This document shows, in pieces, positions 27,136 to 36,786 of a stretch of 37,173 bases of DNA. The DNA is taken from positions 1 through 37,173 of the forward strand of contig CAJAXK010000178.1 of the NCBI GenBank assembly GCA_903946925.1, given 5' to 3'. The translations under genes and the position numbers were made by a program. How positions within the stretch are numbered: the stretch's first letter is position 1; the number at the start of each line of letters is the position of its first letter. The DNA is from an uncultured Bacteroidales bacterium (lineage in GTDB: Bacteria > Bacteroidota > Bacteroidia > Bacteroidales > UBA4417). The notes beneath the pieces were generated by a model. That model was not told where the DNA came from, ran no database searches, and saw only the letters and a program-made list of their open reading frames with translations.

Positions 27136-27421
27136 TCATCCCATTAACACATTAACCAATCGCAGCATTATCTCATTAGCACATTACCGCATTACCACAA
27201 TATCGCATAAACCTCTCAACCCATCAACCTCTCAACCCCTAACCCATTACCGCATTAGCACATTACCGCATTACCGCATTAACGTCTCAACCCATCAACC
27301 CATCAACCCATTAGCACATTAGCACATTACCGCATTAACACATTAGCACATTACCGCATTATCCCATTACCGCATTGCCAAATTATGGCATTAACACATT
27401 AACACATTATCGCATTAACAA
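27136..27421 (+). repeat. C/A-rich CATTANCN / TCAACNNN octamer block before sufT
   Basis: Head-to-tail 8-nt units, mostly CATTACCG, CATTAACA and CATTAGCA, fill about 290 bases. They are interrupted twice by TCAACNNN units like those before sufC. The block ends 8 bases before the sufT ATG. The 27091-27135 bridge between the two blocks has no repeat or gene. Confidence 0.92.
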
Positions 27422-27429
27422 ATTTACCC

Positions 27430-27753
27430 ATGCGTAAACAAATAGAAAAAGATATACTTTCCGAAAGGATTGTCCAGGTAATAAAAACCATTTACGATCC
27501 CGAAATCCCTGTGAATATTTACGATTTGGGGTTGATATACACCATTTTGGTTGACGATGATTTTGTGGCCCATGTAACCATGACGCTAACAGCGCCCAAT
27601 TGCCCGGTGGCCGAAAGCCTTCCCATTGATGTTCATGAAAAAGTAAAAAACGTTGAGGGAATAACCGATGCCAAAATCACCCTTACATTCGAGCCACCTT
27701 GGGAACGTGAAATGATAAGCGAGTCGGGGATGTTGGAATTGGGTTTTTTGTAA
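27430..27753 (+). CDS. sufT: SufT-like Fe-S carrier/assembly factor (DUF59/MIP18 family)
   Basis: The 107-residue protein is a DUF59/MIP18 family member: KTIYDPEIPVNIYDLGLIY, the conserved TLTAPNCPVAE with its reactive Cys, and FEPPWEREMISE. Family members help to deliver Fe-S clusters to target proteins and are often the last gene of suf operons, which fits this position. The ATG at 27430 is the only one giving the full domain. It follows the repeat spacer after sufE and ends 20 bases before an intrinsic terminator. The gene is intact. The symbol is used in the broad sense because the domain alone does not distinguish the subtype. Confidence 0.9.
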   Translation: MRKQIEKDILSERIVQVIKTIYDPEIPVNIYDLGLIYTILVDDDFVAHVTMTLTAPNCPVAESLPIDVHEKVKNVEGITDAKITLTFEPPWEREMISESGMLELGFL

Positions 27754-27772
27754 GGCTTGCTACCCTGTTCGT

Positions 27773-27813
27773 AAAACCAGATTGTCACTAAGATAATCTG
27801 GTTTTTTGTTTTT
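27773..27813. terminator. Intrinsic terminator of the suf operon
   Basis: AAAACCAGATT (27773-27783) and AATCTGGTTTT (27795-27805) form an 11-bp stem followed by TTGTTTTT. It lies 20 bases after the sufT stop. On the other strand it could also stop transcripts from the histidine kinase gene, whose stop is at 27920. Confidence 0.9.
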
Positions 27814-27919
27814 ACAAGGTATCCCTTTAGGTAACCAAGCGGATATCCAAATCCTGTTTTTTGGATACGAAAGGAATTTAGTGGAGCAATCCTGGCCAAT
27901 TAGTTATAGCAACCTTGTA

Positions 27920-30751
27920 TCAGGCCTTCGCAGGCAAAGTGAAATAAAACGTACTCCCTTTCCCTTCTTCGCTTTCGACCCAAATCTTTCCACCGTGTTT
28001 GCCGATAAAATCCTTGCAAAGCAACAAGCCTAAGCCGGTGCTGGGTTCGCCATCGGTGCCTTTGCGGCTAATGCTTACATCGAGTTTAAACATGTTTGCT
28101 AACGTTTCGGCATCCATGCCAATACCAGTATCTTTAACCGAAAATTGGGTATAGTCGTCGGCAGTGGTTGTAGCCGAAAGGTTAACTTTACCGCCCGCTG
28201 CTGTAAATTTTACCGCATTGGAGGCTAAGTTGCGCAGGGTTGAAGAGAGCATGTTTTGGTCGGCATTTACCTGGAGGTTTTCGGGAATGTGGAGGCTCAT
28301 TTCGATGCCTTTTTTATTGGCCAATTCAACTATGGGTTGTACGGTAGCAGTTGCAAAAGGAAGCAGCATAACGGGTTTTGGTTCAAAGCTTGTAGAACCC
28401 CGTTGCATCCGCGCCCATTCGAGCAGGTTGTTGAGCAAGTTAAAAAGATTGTTCGCCGATTGGTTCAAACCTTTCGATATATCCTGTAGTTCGTTAAGCG
28501 TAAGCGATTTAAGCTGTTCGGCCATTATTTGCGTTAAGCCCAAAAAGCCGTTGAATGGCCCGCGCAAATCGTGGGCAATAATGGAAAAGAACCTGTCCTT
28601 TTCGGAGTTTAGTTTTTCGAGCTCTTCATTTTTAGTTCTAATTTCGGCTTCTGCCATTTTTTGCTCGGTAATATCCCAATTTGTTCCAACCATACGCAGG
28701 GGTTTGCCCGATTTGTCGCGTTGCACATAAGCCAAAGCTCTTATGTACCGTATGGATCCATCGGGCCAAATAACACGGAATTCGGTATTGAATTCTTTCT
28801 CTCCTTTTATAGCTTTTTGAATTTCTATGTCCCCACGTTCCTTATCGTCGGGATGCAACCCTGCTTGCCAGGCACTGTAAGCTCCATTGAAATTTTCTTT
28901 GGCAACGCCATATAAAATAAACATCTGATCGTCCCACAAAAGGGCATCGTTTCTCAAATCCCAATCCCAAACGCCTACGCCACCGGCACGGGTTGCAAGG
29001 GCGAGCCGTGCCGAAAACTGCTTAAGATCTTCTTCCGCCTTTTTGCGTTCGGTTATATCCTGAAAAACCCCATAAATACGTGTAGCTTTCCCGTTTTGCT
29101 TATCAACATTTCCGATGGAGCGCACCCACAGGTGGTTTCCCTTTTTGGTGATAAACGGCAGTTCGAGATCGAAAGGTTTCCCTTCGTTTATTGCCTGTTC
29201 AATGGCTTCCTTTATTATTGGCTGTGCTTCGAGGGCGTAAAAGTGGATGCCATCTTCAATCCGGGGTTTAATGCCTGTGGGCACCTCGTGTATGTGGTAG
29301 GTTTCCTCCGTCCATGTAAGTTTATTTGTAACCAAATCTATTTCCCAGCCCCCAAGTTTGGCAAGACGCCCGGCTTCGCGAAGCAATATTTCGCTCTTGC
29401 GCAGTGCTTCTTCAGCTTTTTTGCGCTCGGTAATATCCGTTGAAATGCCAATAACACCTTTAATTTCACCTTTGTGGTCAACAAACGGGATTTTGCTGGT
29501 GCTAATCCATTTCATGCCTGCGGCGGTATCCCAGTTTTCTTCGTAATTTAATTTTGGTATCCCCGAATTTATTACGGCCAAATCGTCCGGATAATATTGG
29601 TTGGCAAGATCAACCGGATAAATTTTGTCTAAGTTGACGCCCTCAAATTCGCTTTTTTGCTTGTGGTAGGCATCAGCCAGAAACTTGTTTACACGGATAA
29701 AATTGTTTAATTTATCTTTATAAAAAACCAGCCCCGGTATATGGTCCAGAATCGCTTCGAGTTCCGTTGATAATTCTTCCGATTTTTCCCGGCTTTTCCT
29801 GAGTTCTATTTCAACCTGTTTGCTTTCGGTAACATCGAGGCAGTAACCAATATATCCAATAAACAAACCCATGCTGTTGTAGCGTGGGCATCCATCGTCG
29901 CGCAACCACCGGTATTCGCCATCGTGCCGCTTCAAGCGGTATTCGAGGCTGTAAGGCAACCTGTTGTCGAAGGACGTATTGAATATTTGATTGGTTCTCT
30001 CGTAATCATCAGCGTACATTCCCGAAACCCAGCCTTCGCCCGATTCCATCTCTTCGGTGTGCCCGGTAAAGTTAAGCCAAACCTTATTGAAATAGTTTCG
30101 CAGTTTATCGGTATCCGTAGTATATATCAATGCTTGGCCCGAATCGGCAAAAGATCGGAGGTTGTTTTCGCTTTCGACAAGGCGCTTTTCGGCAATTTTT
30201 TCCCTCGTAATATCGGTTATAATAAGGAAGAGTTTGGGTTGTAGCAGATCTTGCTTGTTTTCGAAAGAATCGTCGGTTTTCAGGTTGCCCGCAATTTTTG
30301 CAAAAAAGGATTTCCCCCCTTTTTTTTCGATTTTCAGTTCCATGTTTTTCTCGGCAGGATTTTTGAAAAAAGCATTGTACCTGCTCAGGAATATGGTGCG
30401 GTCCGAGGTTTCGATAAAATTGGCGAAACTCGAATTTACTATTTGATCCAATTCCCTGTTTACCATTTTGGCAAAAGTTTGGTTGGCTTGCAACACGATG
30501 CTTTTCTGGTTCAGCGTAACATAACCTGCAGGAGCCTGGTTGAAAAGCTGCGCATACTTGTTGCGCGAATCTTCGTGCTGTTTTTGGGTGTTGCGCAGTT
30601 CTTCGTTTTGCAGTTCAAGCTCTATTTGATAAACCTTTAGGTCGTGAACTACCTTGTTGAACTCGGTTATAGGGATATCGTTTTTTTCGCTGTGGTTTTC
30701 ATTCAGAAGTTTTTCTGCCTTTTCGCGCAATTGTTTAAGCTTATCGTCCAT
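27920..30751 (-). CDS. Multi-PAS sensor histidine kinase
   Basis: The 943-residue protein has an N-terminal coiled-coil (about 1-65) and then five PAS domains: about 65-195, 195-320, 325-450, 450-580 and 580-705. Repeated ITERKKAEE and TEQKMAEAE linkers separate them. A HisKA domain follows with the phosphoacceptor His727 in FFSIIAHDLRGPF, and then a HATPase domain with ADQNMLSSTLRNLASNAVKF (N box), VKDTGIGMDAETL (G1) and STGLGLLLCKDFIGKHGGKIWVES (G2). No transmembrane segment and no receiver domain are present, so it is a cytoplasmic kinase whose partner regulator lies elsewhere. It starts 17 bases after the end of the CheB-CheR-PAS gene and should be co-transcribed with it. The PAS ligands are not readable. 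Confidence 0.93.
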   Translation of the reverse strand: MDDKLKQLREKAEKLLNENHSEKNDIPITEFNKVVHDLKVYQIELELQNEELRNTQKQHEDSRNKYAQLFNQAPAGYVTLNQKSIVLQANQTFAKMVNRELDQIVNSSFANFIETSDRTIFLSRYNAFFKNPAEKNMELKIEKKGGKSFFAKIAGNLKTDDSFENKQDLLQPKLFLIITDITREKIAEKRLVESENNLRSFADSGQALIYTTDTDKLRNYFNKVWLNFTGHTEEMESGEGWVSGMYADDYERTNQIFNTSFDNRLPYSLEYRLKRHDGEYRWLRDDGCPRYNSMGLFIGYIGYCLDVTESKQVEIELRKSREKSEELSTELEAILDHIPGLVFYKDKLNNFIRVNKFLADAYHKQKSEFEGVNLDKIYPVDLANQYYPDDLAVINSGIPKLNYEENWDTAAGMKWISTSKIPFVDHKGEIKGVIGISTDITERKKAEEALRKSEILLREAGRLAKLGGWEIDLVTNKLTWTEETYHIHEVPTGIKPRIEDGIHFYALEAQPIIKEAIEQAINEGKPFDLELPFITKKGNHLWVRSIGNVDKQNGKATRIYGVFQDITERKKAEEDLKQFSARLALATRAGGVGVWDWDLRNDALLWDDQMFILYGVAKENFNGAYSAWQAGLHPDDKERGDIEIQKAIKGEKEFNTEFRVIWPDGSIRYIRALAYVQRDKSGKPLRMVGTNWDITEQKMAEAEIRTKNEELEKLNSEKDRFFSIIAHDLRGPFNGFLGLTQIMAEQLKSLTLNELQDISKGLNQSANNLFNLLNNLLEWARMQRGSTSFEPKPVMLLPFATATVQPIVELANKKGIEMSLHIPENLQVNADQNMLSSTLRNLASNAVKFTAAGGKVNLSATTTADDYTQFSVKDTGIGMDAETLANMFKLDVSISRKGTDGEPSTGLGLLLCKDFIGKHGGKIWVESEEGKGSTFYFTLPAKA

Positions 30752-30768
30752 GGTAAATGGTTTTTCCC

Positions 30769-33700
30769 TTATTGTGGGATTTGTGTTTCATCTTTTTTTT
30801 GAAAATCGAAACCTAATGACAACAGTGCATCTTCGGTTTTTTTATGATCAGTAACATCAAAAACCAAACCTGTTGCCCTCAAAGCCATACCTTCAGGGCT
30901 TCGTTTTACTATGCTGCCGGTGTCGTGGAACCATTTGTATCCGCCCGAAATTGTTTTGATGCGATAATGTGTGTCGTAAATATTTACCAAACCATCAATA
31001 TGATCCTGCATGGCTTTCATTATCCTGGCGATATCGTCGGGATGAACAATATTAACAAAGTCGCGGTAATGGGTAAATTTTTCGGGTGGATAACCCAGCA
31101 TTTCGGCTTTCTTTGCGCTGAAAGCAACCTAGCCAGTAACCAAATCCAGGTCCCACCAAGCCATATTGGCTGTTTCCATTGCCATGTTCAACATGCTTAT
31201 ATTGTCGCCCAAAGCAGTTTCGATCGCTTTAAATTCGGTCATATCGTGGGCTATAACGGCAAACTGTCCCGTGGCCGGCCTAAAAGCCCTAACCTCAAAA
31301 TGTTTATTAAGCTCTTTGCTAAATTGGGTAAAATGGATAGGAATGCCACTGCTAACCACCTCGCCATATTTCTGTATCCAACTATATTCAAGCTCGGGCA
31401 TCACCGCCAAAACTGTTTTCCCCACTATTTCATCAGCTTTCATCCCCATAATGGATTCGAAGGCCGGGTTCACTTTCAGGAAACGGTAATTAACTGGTTT
31501 GCCTTCGGTATCAAAAATCATTTCGTGCAAAGCGATGCCATAATTAATTTCGTTGAACAGTTGCCGGTATTGTTCTTCGTTGAGCTTCAAAGCGTATTGG
31601 GCTTTTTTCCGCTGGCTGATATCCTGGAAAGTGGCGTAAACCTGAAAAGGTTGCTTTTCGCCTGGCTTAAATAGTGGCACAGCGCAAACATTGATCCATA
31701 CAGTATCTGTTTTTAATGGGTTGTAAACGCCCATAACCACATCGTTAACAAGCTGTCCGGTTTTTAGCGCTATCATGGCCGGATGTTCATTGCCTGGGAA
31801 TGGTGAACCGTCTTCACGCACAGATTGCCATGCGGGGTCGATGGACTTTTTCCCTTGCATCTGATCGAGTTTGAGGCCTAAAATAGTCTCGGCAGCATGA
31901 TTGGCAGAAATTATTTTGCCATGGCTGTCCTGATAAACCACGCCCAAAGCCATGGTGTCGAATAAGGTCTGGAAGCGGTTCTCAACCAGTATGAGGTCAC
32001 TTTTCGATTTATTGGTTTCGCTGACATCTATAAACGAAACCACAATGCCGGAATATGATTTTGGGCCAATAACATAAGGCTCAACACGCATCAGGTACGA
32101 TCGTCCGTCCTTCGAGCTAACTTCAAGGTTAACAGGCCGCGAATCTGCTTGTACTTCGGTTATTGTTTTTATTGGATCGACATTGGCCAAAAAATGCGAA
32201 ATATGTGTTATTGGTCGGCCTATGTCGTTATTGAGCAGGCTGAATATTTTGGTAATATCGGGCGAAAAACGGCGCACTTCCAGGTTCTCGTCCAATAAAA
32301 GCAGGCTGATTTGCGATGCACTTAAAATATTCTCTATATCGTTGTGCAGTTCGGTAAGTTCAATAATCTTGCTTTGGTATTCGGCGTTTACGGTAAACAG
32401 CTCTTCGTTGGTTGATTGCAGTTCTTCGTTGGTTGATTGCAATTCCTCGTTGCTTGCCAGCAATTCCTCGTTGGTGGCCTGCAATTCCTCGTTGGAGGTT
32501 TCCAATTCCTCGATGGTAGCCTGAAGGTTTTCGCGGGTAAACTGTAAGTCCTGTTCCAAGTCGCGGAGGTGTTCTTCGGCTTCTTTCGACAAATCGTAAG
32601 ATTGATAATGTTGAACCTGGTCGGAATGGTCAATTTTCCTGGTTTCGCCTATAAGAACGGCAAGTAAATCTTCCTGTCCTTTTTTCTGTACAAGCGGGAT
32701 AATCCTTATATCTACAAGGGTTTCGTTGTTATTTTGATGGATTCGGATATTAGAAAACCTTACTTCCTGATGCTGTCGGTAAACTTTTTGTATGCCGGTT
32801 ACCAATGGCACCGAAAGTTCCTTTATTGCCATTTTTGAAATGTCGTTCACCAATTTCCCCACAGGCAATTTAAAATAATTCTGAGGGTCGCCTAAGGTGT
32901 GCAACACCTCAAGTTGTTCGTTTACAATAACCGTAAGCGGCAAATATTCGATAGAAACAGTTTGGATGAAACGTTCCAACACCCTATCCTCTTCTGCAGC
33001 CCGCAAGTTGCGCCTCACGCCGCTAAATTGGTTTCTCATTTCCCTGCTGCGGGTGTCGGTAACCGAAAGCAGGTGGTTGGCATCCGAAATAGGCTTCGAC
33101 CGTCCTCTTGATCGATAGATTTTCCATTTGGTTTCCAGAGGTTCAAAATACTCCGACATATCGCTGGTCGATTCGCTGGTGCCAAGCATAAGCACTGCAT
33201 TGGGGTTAAGCGAAAAATTAAAAAACTCAAATACCTTGCGCTGCAAAATAGGCTGGAAGTAAATAAGCAGGTTGCGGCAACTCAGGAACGAAATATTGGT
33301 AAAAGGAGGGTCTTTGATAAGGTTATGTTGCGCAAAAACAACCATTTCGCGTATATTCCTGGCAATTTGAAAATGGTCGTCTTTTTTATAAAAATACTTC
33401 GACAATAGTTTTGGCGACAAATCGGCGGTGATGCTTTCGGGATATATACCGGTGGCGGCAAAGTGAATGGCATCGCGGTCGATGTCGGTTGCAAATATTT
33501 TTACATCAACGTTTACTTGTGTGGCTTCCATGCACTCGCGTACCAAAATGGCAAGGCTGTAGGCTTCCTCGCCTGTGGAACAAGCAGCTACCCAAAACCG
33601 TACCTCGCGGTTTATGGCCGAATTTAATATTTCGGGCATCCATTTTTGCAAAAGCACATCGAAGGCTTCCTGATCGCGGAAAAAACTGGTAACGCCTATA

Positions 33701-34563
33701 AGCAATTCGCGGTATAAAGCAATTACTTCGCCGGGGTTTTGCACCAAAAAAGTCACATAATCCTTTATATCTTCGGTTTGGTTAATTGCCATCCGCCGTT
33801 CTATCCTCCGGGTTATGGTGCTGGGCTTATAAAAGGTAAAATCAACCTTGCACTTTTCCCTAAGGATGGAAAAAATCCGTGTAAGCCCTTCTTCGTCGCT
33901 TAGCAAAGTTTCGGATCTAATAGCTTTAGCCGCATAAGGATGCTTAACAAATGATTGGAGTTGTACCGGCATTTCGTCGGGTGGAAGTATGAAATCCGAT
34001 AAACCGGTAGAAATAGCGGCACGTGGCATGCCGTCGAACTTGGCCGTATCCTCTCTTTGAACCATTACCATGCCGCCATATTCCTTTATCACACGAAGGC
34101 CGCGGGTTCCATCGCTGCCTGTACCAGAAAGGATTATTGCTATTGATTTTTCGGCTTGGTCTTCGGCAAGTGACTTGAAGAACACGTCAATGGGTAGGTT
34201 TACGCCCCGCGAATGATCCTGTTCGGTTAAAAACAATTTCCCGTGAAAAATATTCAGGTTCTTTTTTGGTGGGATAAGGTAAACGTTGTTAGGAAGCACC
34301 AACATATTATCTTCGGCACGGTGAACCGACATCAAAGTTTTCTTCGAAAGCAATTCCACCATCAAGCTTTTATAGTCGGGCGAAAGGTGCTGTATCACGA
34401 TAAAAGCCAAACCGCTTTTGGGCGGCATATTGGTAAAAAAAGTCTCGATGGCTTCCAATCCCCCTGCCGAGGCACCAATGGCTACATAGTAAGTTGGTGT
34501 TTGGTCAAGTTCCGGTTGGGCGGAAATTTTGATGTCAGTTTTACCTTTATTAGTTTTTTGCAT
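30769..34563 (-). pseudogene. CheB-CheR-multi-PAS fusion protein interrupted by an in-frame TAG
   Basis: The continuous frame encodes 1,264 codons. Domains: CheB methylesterase (about 25-200) with S32 in GASAGG, H59 in IQHLSPDY and D151 in SGTGSDGT; CheR methyltransferase (about 220-490) with TITRRIERRM, GVTSFFRDQEAF, VAACSTGEEAYSLAI and ISFLSCRNLLIYF; a coiled coil of repeated NEELQSTNEELL-type units (about 680-735); and four PAS domains. Codon 1145 is TAG (31129-31131), inside the fourth PAS domain after WWDLDLVTG. The frame then continues VAFSAKKAEMLGYPPEKF to the end at 30769. Either the protein ends early with a damaged fourth PAS, or one base substitution (for example in a Lys or Gln codon) is a mutation or error. 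The CheB and CheR parts are intact. There is no kinase domain; the downstream gene supplies one. No chemoreceptor gene is in view. Confidence 0.9.
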
Positions 34564-34582
34564 AATCCACCGAATTGATTTT

Positions 34583-34609
34583 CAAAAATAAGTAATTTTT
34601 TTCTGACAA
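34583..34609 (-). promoter_or_regulatory. Candidate promoter of the CheB-CheR/kinase unit
   Basis: On the minus strand a TTG (34607-34609) is followed after 16 nt by TATTTTTG (34583-34590), which matches TAnnTTTG. It lies about 20 bases before the ATG at 34563. The spacing is slightly short of the usual range. Confidence 0.4.
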
Positions 34610-34624
34610 GATGAAATTTGCACT

Positions 34625-35301
34625 AAATATTTGAGTCAACTCCGAAAAGTCCTTTTTAGCCACAAAGGCACAAAGTCTCTAAGTTCCACTAGGTCTATAA
34701 TGAGCAATAACAATGCTTTGTGAACCTTTGTGACATAGTGCCTTCGTGGCGGTTCTCCTGACTTCGACACTTGGGTGGCGCAGGCCGATTTAACGCCTTG
34801 AGAATCGCATAAACGGTACAAAAATTATTTTTTACGAGCGAATATTCAATTCTGATGAGCTCAACTGTGAAATGGGTGGCGCATTGTCGAAGTCAGGAAA
34901 TATTTGAGTCAACTCCGAAAAGTCTTTTTTAGCCACAAAGGCACAAAGTCTCTAAGTTCCACTAAGTCTATAATGCGCAATAACAATGCTTTGTGAACCT
35001 TTGTGACATAGTGCCTTCGTGGCGGTTCTCCTGACTCTGACACTTGGGTGGCGCAGGCCGATTTAACTCCTTGAGAATCGCATAAACGGTACAAAAATTA
35101 TTTTTTACGAGCGAATATTCAATTCTGATGAGCTCAACTGTGAAATTGGTGGCGCATTGTCGAAGTCAAGAAATATTTGAGTCAACTCCGAAAAGTCTTT
35201 TTTAGCCACAAAGGCACAAAGTCAATAAGTTCCACTAAGTCTATAATGCGCAATAACAAAGCTTTGTGAACCTTTGTGACATAGTGCCTTCGTGGCGGTT
35301 C
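34625..35301. repeat. 273-bp tandem repeat array, two full copies and one partial
   Basis: Copies start at 34625, 34898 and 35171, exactly 273 bp apart; the third stops near 35301. Each begins AAATATTTGAGTCAACTC and contains an imperfect palindrome: GCCACAAAGGCAC (34659-34671) pairs with GTGCCTTCGTGGC (34738-34750) with one mismatch. The CACAAAGGCACAAAG and TTTGTGAC words are familiar intergenic repeats of environmental genomes. Small frames of about 61 codons inside each copy are not genes. Confidence 0.93.
34757..34897. repeat. 141-bp segment with 13-bp terminal inverted repeats inside the array
   Basis: CCTGACTTCGACA (34757-34769) is the exact reverse complement of the last 13 bases (34885-34897). 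The same segment in the next copy (35030-35170) has two or more changes in its left end. It is absent from the third, partial copy. No coding capacity is seen. It may be a small non-autonomous element or simply a hairpin. Confidence 0.7.
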
Positions 35302-35451
35302 TTAATTTTTTAGTTATCGGAGTGGACTCATATTTAAAGCAAACAAACCTTGGTATATTAAAACCGGAAATACTACCTGTACACAAATATGCGAACAGTT
35401 TACAATATAGGGATACGGCCTTAAGCCACGCCATTACTTGCCCATTCGGAG

Positions 35452-35700
35452 TTGCAAGTCGGGGCGCGACTTTACGTCGCACTCCGACTAAAGCAGTTTC
35501 GACCTTCCGTTTGCAAGTCTGGGCTTGGCTTTAAGTCGCACTCCGACTTTCTTTAGCAGGAAGCGTAAAATGGAACGTGCTACGTTCGGGTGCGTCTTCT
35601 TTCCAGACGCGTCTTACCAAGTTTCTATTCTCTTTGTTCGGTCACGACTTCTTTTCAGACGCATCCGACCTAGTTTATCATCTCTGTTTGTATCAAAACC
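35452..35700. repeat. Cluster of decayed short direct repeats
   Basis: TTGCAAGTC...GTCGCACTCCGACT occurs at 35452-35489 and, with a few changes, at 35511-35548 (59 bp apart). A second family, around CAGACGC followed by ACCTAGTTT-like bases, occurs at 35604 and 35656 (52 bp apart). The region is non-coding patchwork, part of the 1.4 kb gene-free stretch 34564-35954. Confidence 0.65.
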
Positions 35701-35707
35701 ACCCCAC

Positions 35708-35744
35708 AAAAAAATCCCTGCCACACCGTAGCAGGGATTTTTTT
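35708..35744. terminator. Intrinsic terminator downstream of the cupin gene
   Basis: AAAAAAATCCCTGC (35708-35721) and GCAGGGATTTTTTT (35731-35744) form a perfect 14-bp stem with a 9-nt loop. It is active-looking on both strands, and the nearest gene that could use it is the minus-strand cupin gene ending at 35955. Confidence 0.85.
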
Positions 35745-35889
35745 ATTCTTCCAATCCATTGATAAACCAGCAGCAGATTGTTGTTAAATTATTATTGTAA
35801 CAATGCAGGTCCGATGAGCCAACCAGAAATAATGTTTAAAGCCGCCATTCAGCCCATTTTTGAAATACAATTGTTCAACCACAGATTAG

Positions 35890-35950
35890 GATAACATCGC
35901 ACCTCCAACATCGCACCTCCGACATCCCACATCCCACATCCCACATCCCA
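35890..35950 (-). repeat. G-rich heptamer block after the cupin stop codon
   Basis: On the sense (minus) strand of the cupin gene the bases after the stop read TGGGATG repeated about four times, then GGAGGTGCGATG repeated. The words are the same as in the block after sufB (GGGATGTCGGATG). It begins within about ten bases of the stop codon. Confidence 0.88.
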
Positions 35951-35954
35951 AAAC

Positions 35955-36569
35955 CTACTTCAGCCCAAATCTATCAGCAATAGCTTTCCGTTCATCCCAG
36001 GCGGTTGGCGAATGTTTGAGGCCAAATTTTACGGCTAACAAACTTATTTCTTTGTTTTTCTTTTCTGAGCCATCAGGGTAACCATTTTCGGGCGTAAGTT
36101 CATGGAAAATACGCTCCAGGTATTCCTCAAAAGGCTGATTGAAATACATATCAATGAAACGCAAAGGCTTATCCGAGGCATTCCAAAAAGTATGGGTAAT
36201 CATTCTTGGGCGCAAGTGCCATCCTCCGGCTTGCACCTCAACAATATCGTCGTCCACCAATACACTTGCGGTGCCTTCCACTACATACATTATTTCGTCC
36301 AGGGCCAAATGGTGGTGGGGCGCAGGACCCATTATCTTTGGCCCAACAGCACATTCAACACTCGAAAACAGTCCATTGGTCATTGATGAACGCATCCAAA
36401 CGCGTATATCCATTCCTCCTTTGTAATCTAAAGGCGGCAATCCTGGCAACAGAACAGGTTTCAAAAGATCTTCAACAGGGGTATTTACGCTTGATCCCAT
36501 TGCAATAGGGGCCAAAGCGCTGTAAGCTGCAAAAAGCCCGGTGGTCATTAAAAAGTTACGTCGTTCCAT
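35955..36569 (-). CDS. Exported cupin-domain protein with Tat-like signal
   Basis: Starting at 36569 (MERRNFLMTTGLFAAYSALAP) the protein has 204 residues with a twin-arginine-type signal, ERRNFL followed by a hydrophobic stretch. The in-frame Met 45 bases upstream (36614) adds a polar segment and is rejected. The mature part holds a cupin fold (about residues 75-160): APHHHLALDEIMYVVEGTASVLVDDD, then GGWHLRPRMITHTFWNAS and LRFIDMYF. The His cluster and the Glu of motif 1 and the His of motif 2 could bind a metal. Such proteins may be dioxygenases, isomerases or binding proteins; the sequence does not decide. It is monocistronic, with a repeat block and terminator downstream. Confidence 0.85.
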   Translation of the reverse strand: MERRNFLMTTGLFAAYSALAPIAMGSSVNTPVEDLLKPVLLPGLPPLDYKGGMDIRVWMRSSMTNGLFSSVECAVGPKIMGPAPHHHLALDEIMYVVEGTASVLVDDDIVEVQAGGWHLRPRMITHTFWNASDKPLRFIDMYFNQPFEEYLERIFHELTPENGYPDGSEKKNKEISLLAVKFGLKHSPTAWDERKAIADRFGLK

Positions 36570-36786
36570 AAAATTTGGTTTTGGGGTTTGACTTATGTAA
36601 ATGGAGCAGTGCAAGTATCAATAAACCAGTTGAATAGTATGGTTTCAACACAGAAGCGATAGTATAAAAATGTGATTTAAGGATGTATAATATGTAAATA
36701 ACTGCATATAACAGATTTTTGTCGGAATAGTTCAGTTTTAGCTCCTTAAGTTGGCAGGGATATTATCGGGAAAGTATACTATTAAG

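Noticed and set aside
22956-27421. CRISPR array in the periodic regions
   Set aside because: Units are 7-8 nt with no unique spacers of 25-40 nt and no cas genes.
32388-32524. Short tandem DNA repeat within the CheB-CheR gene
   Set aside because: It reflects the coding of the repeated NEELQSTN-type coiled coil that is usual in CheB-CheR fusion proteins, not an inserted element.
34636-35094. Two 61-codon frames repeated in the tandem array
   Set aside because: They lie wholly within non-coding repeat units containing palindromes and have no homologue-like features.
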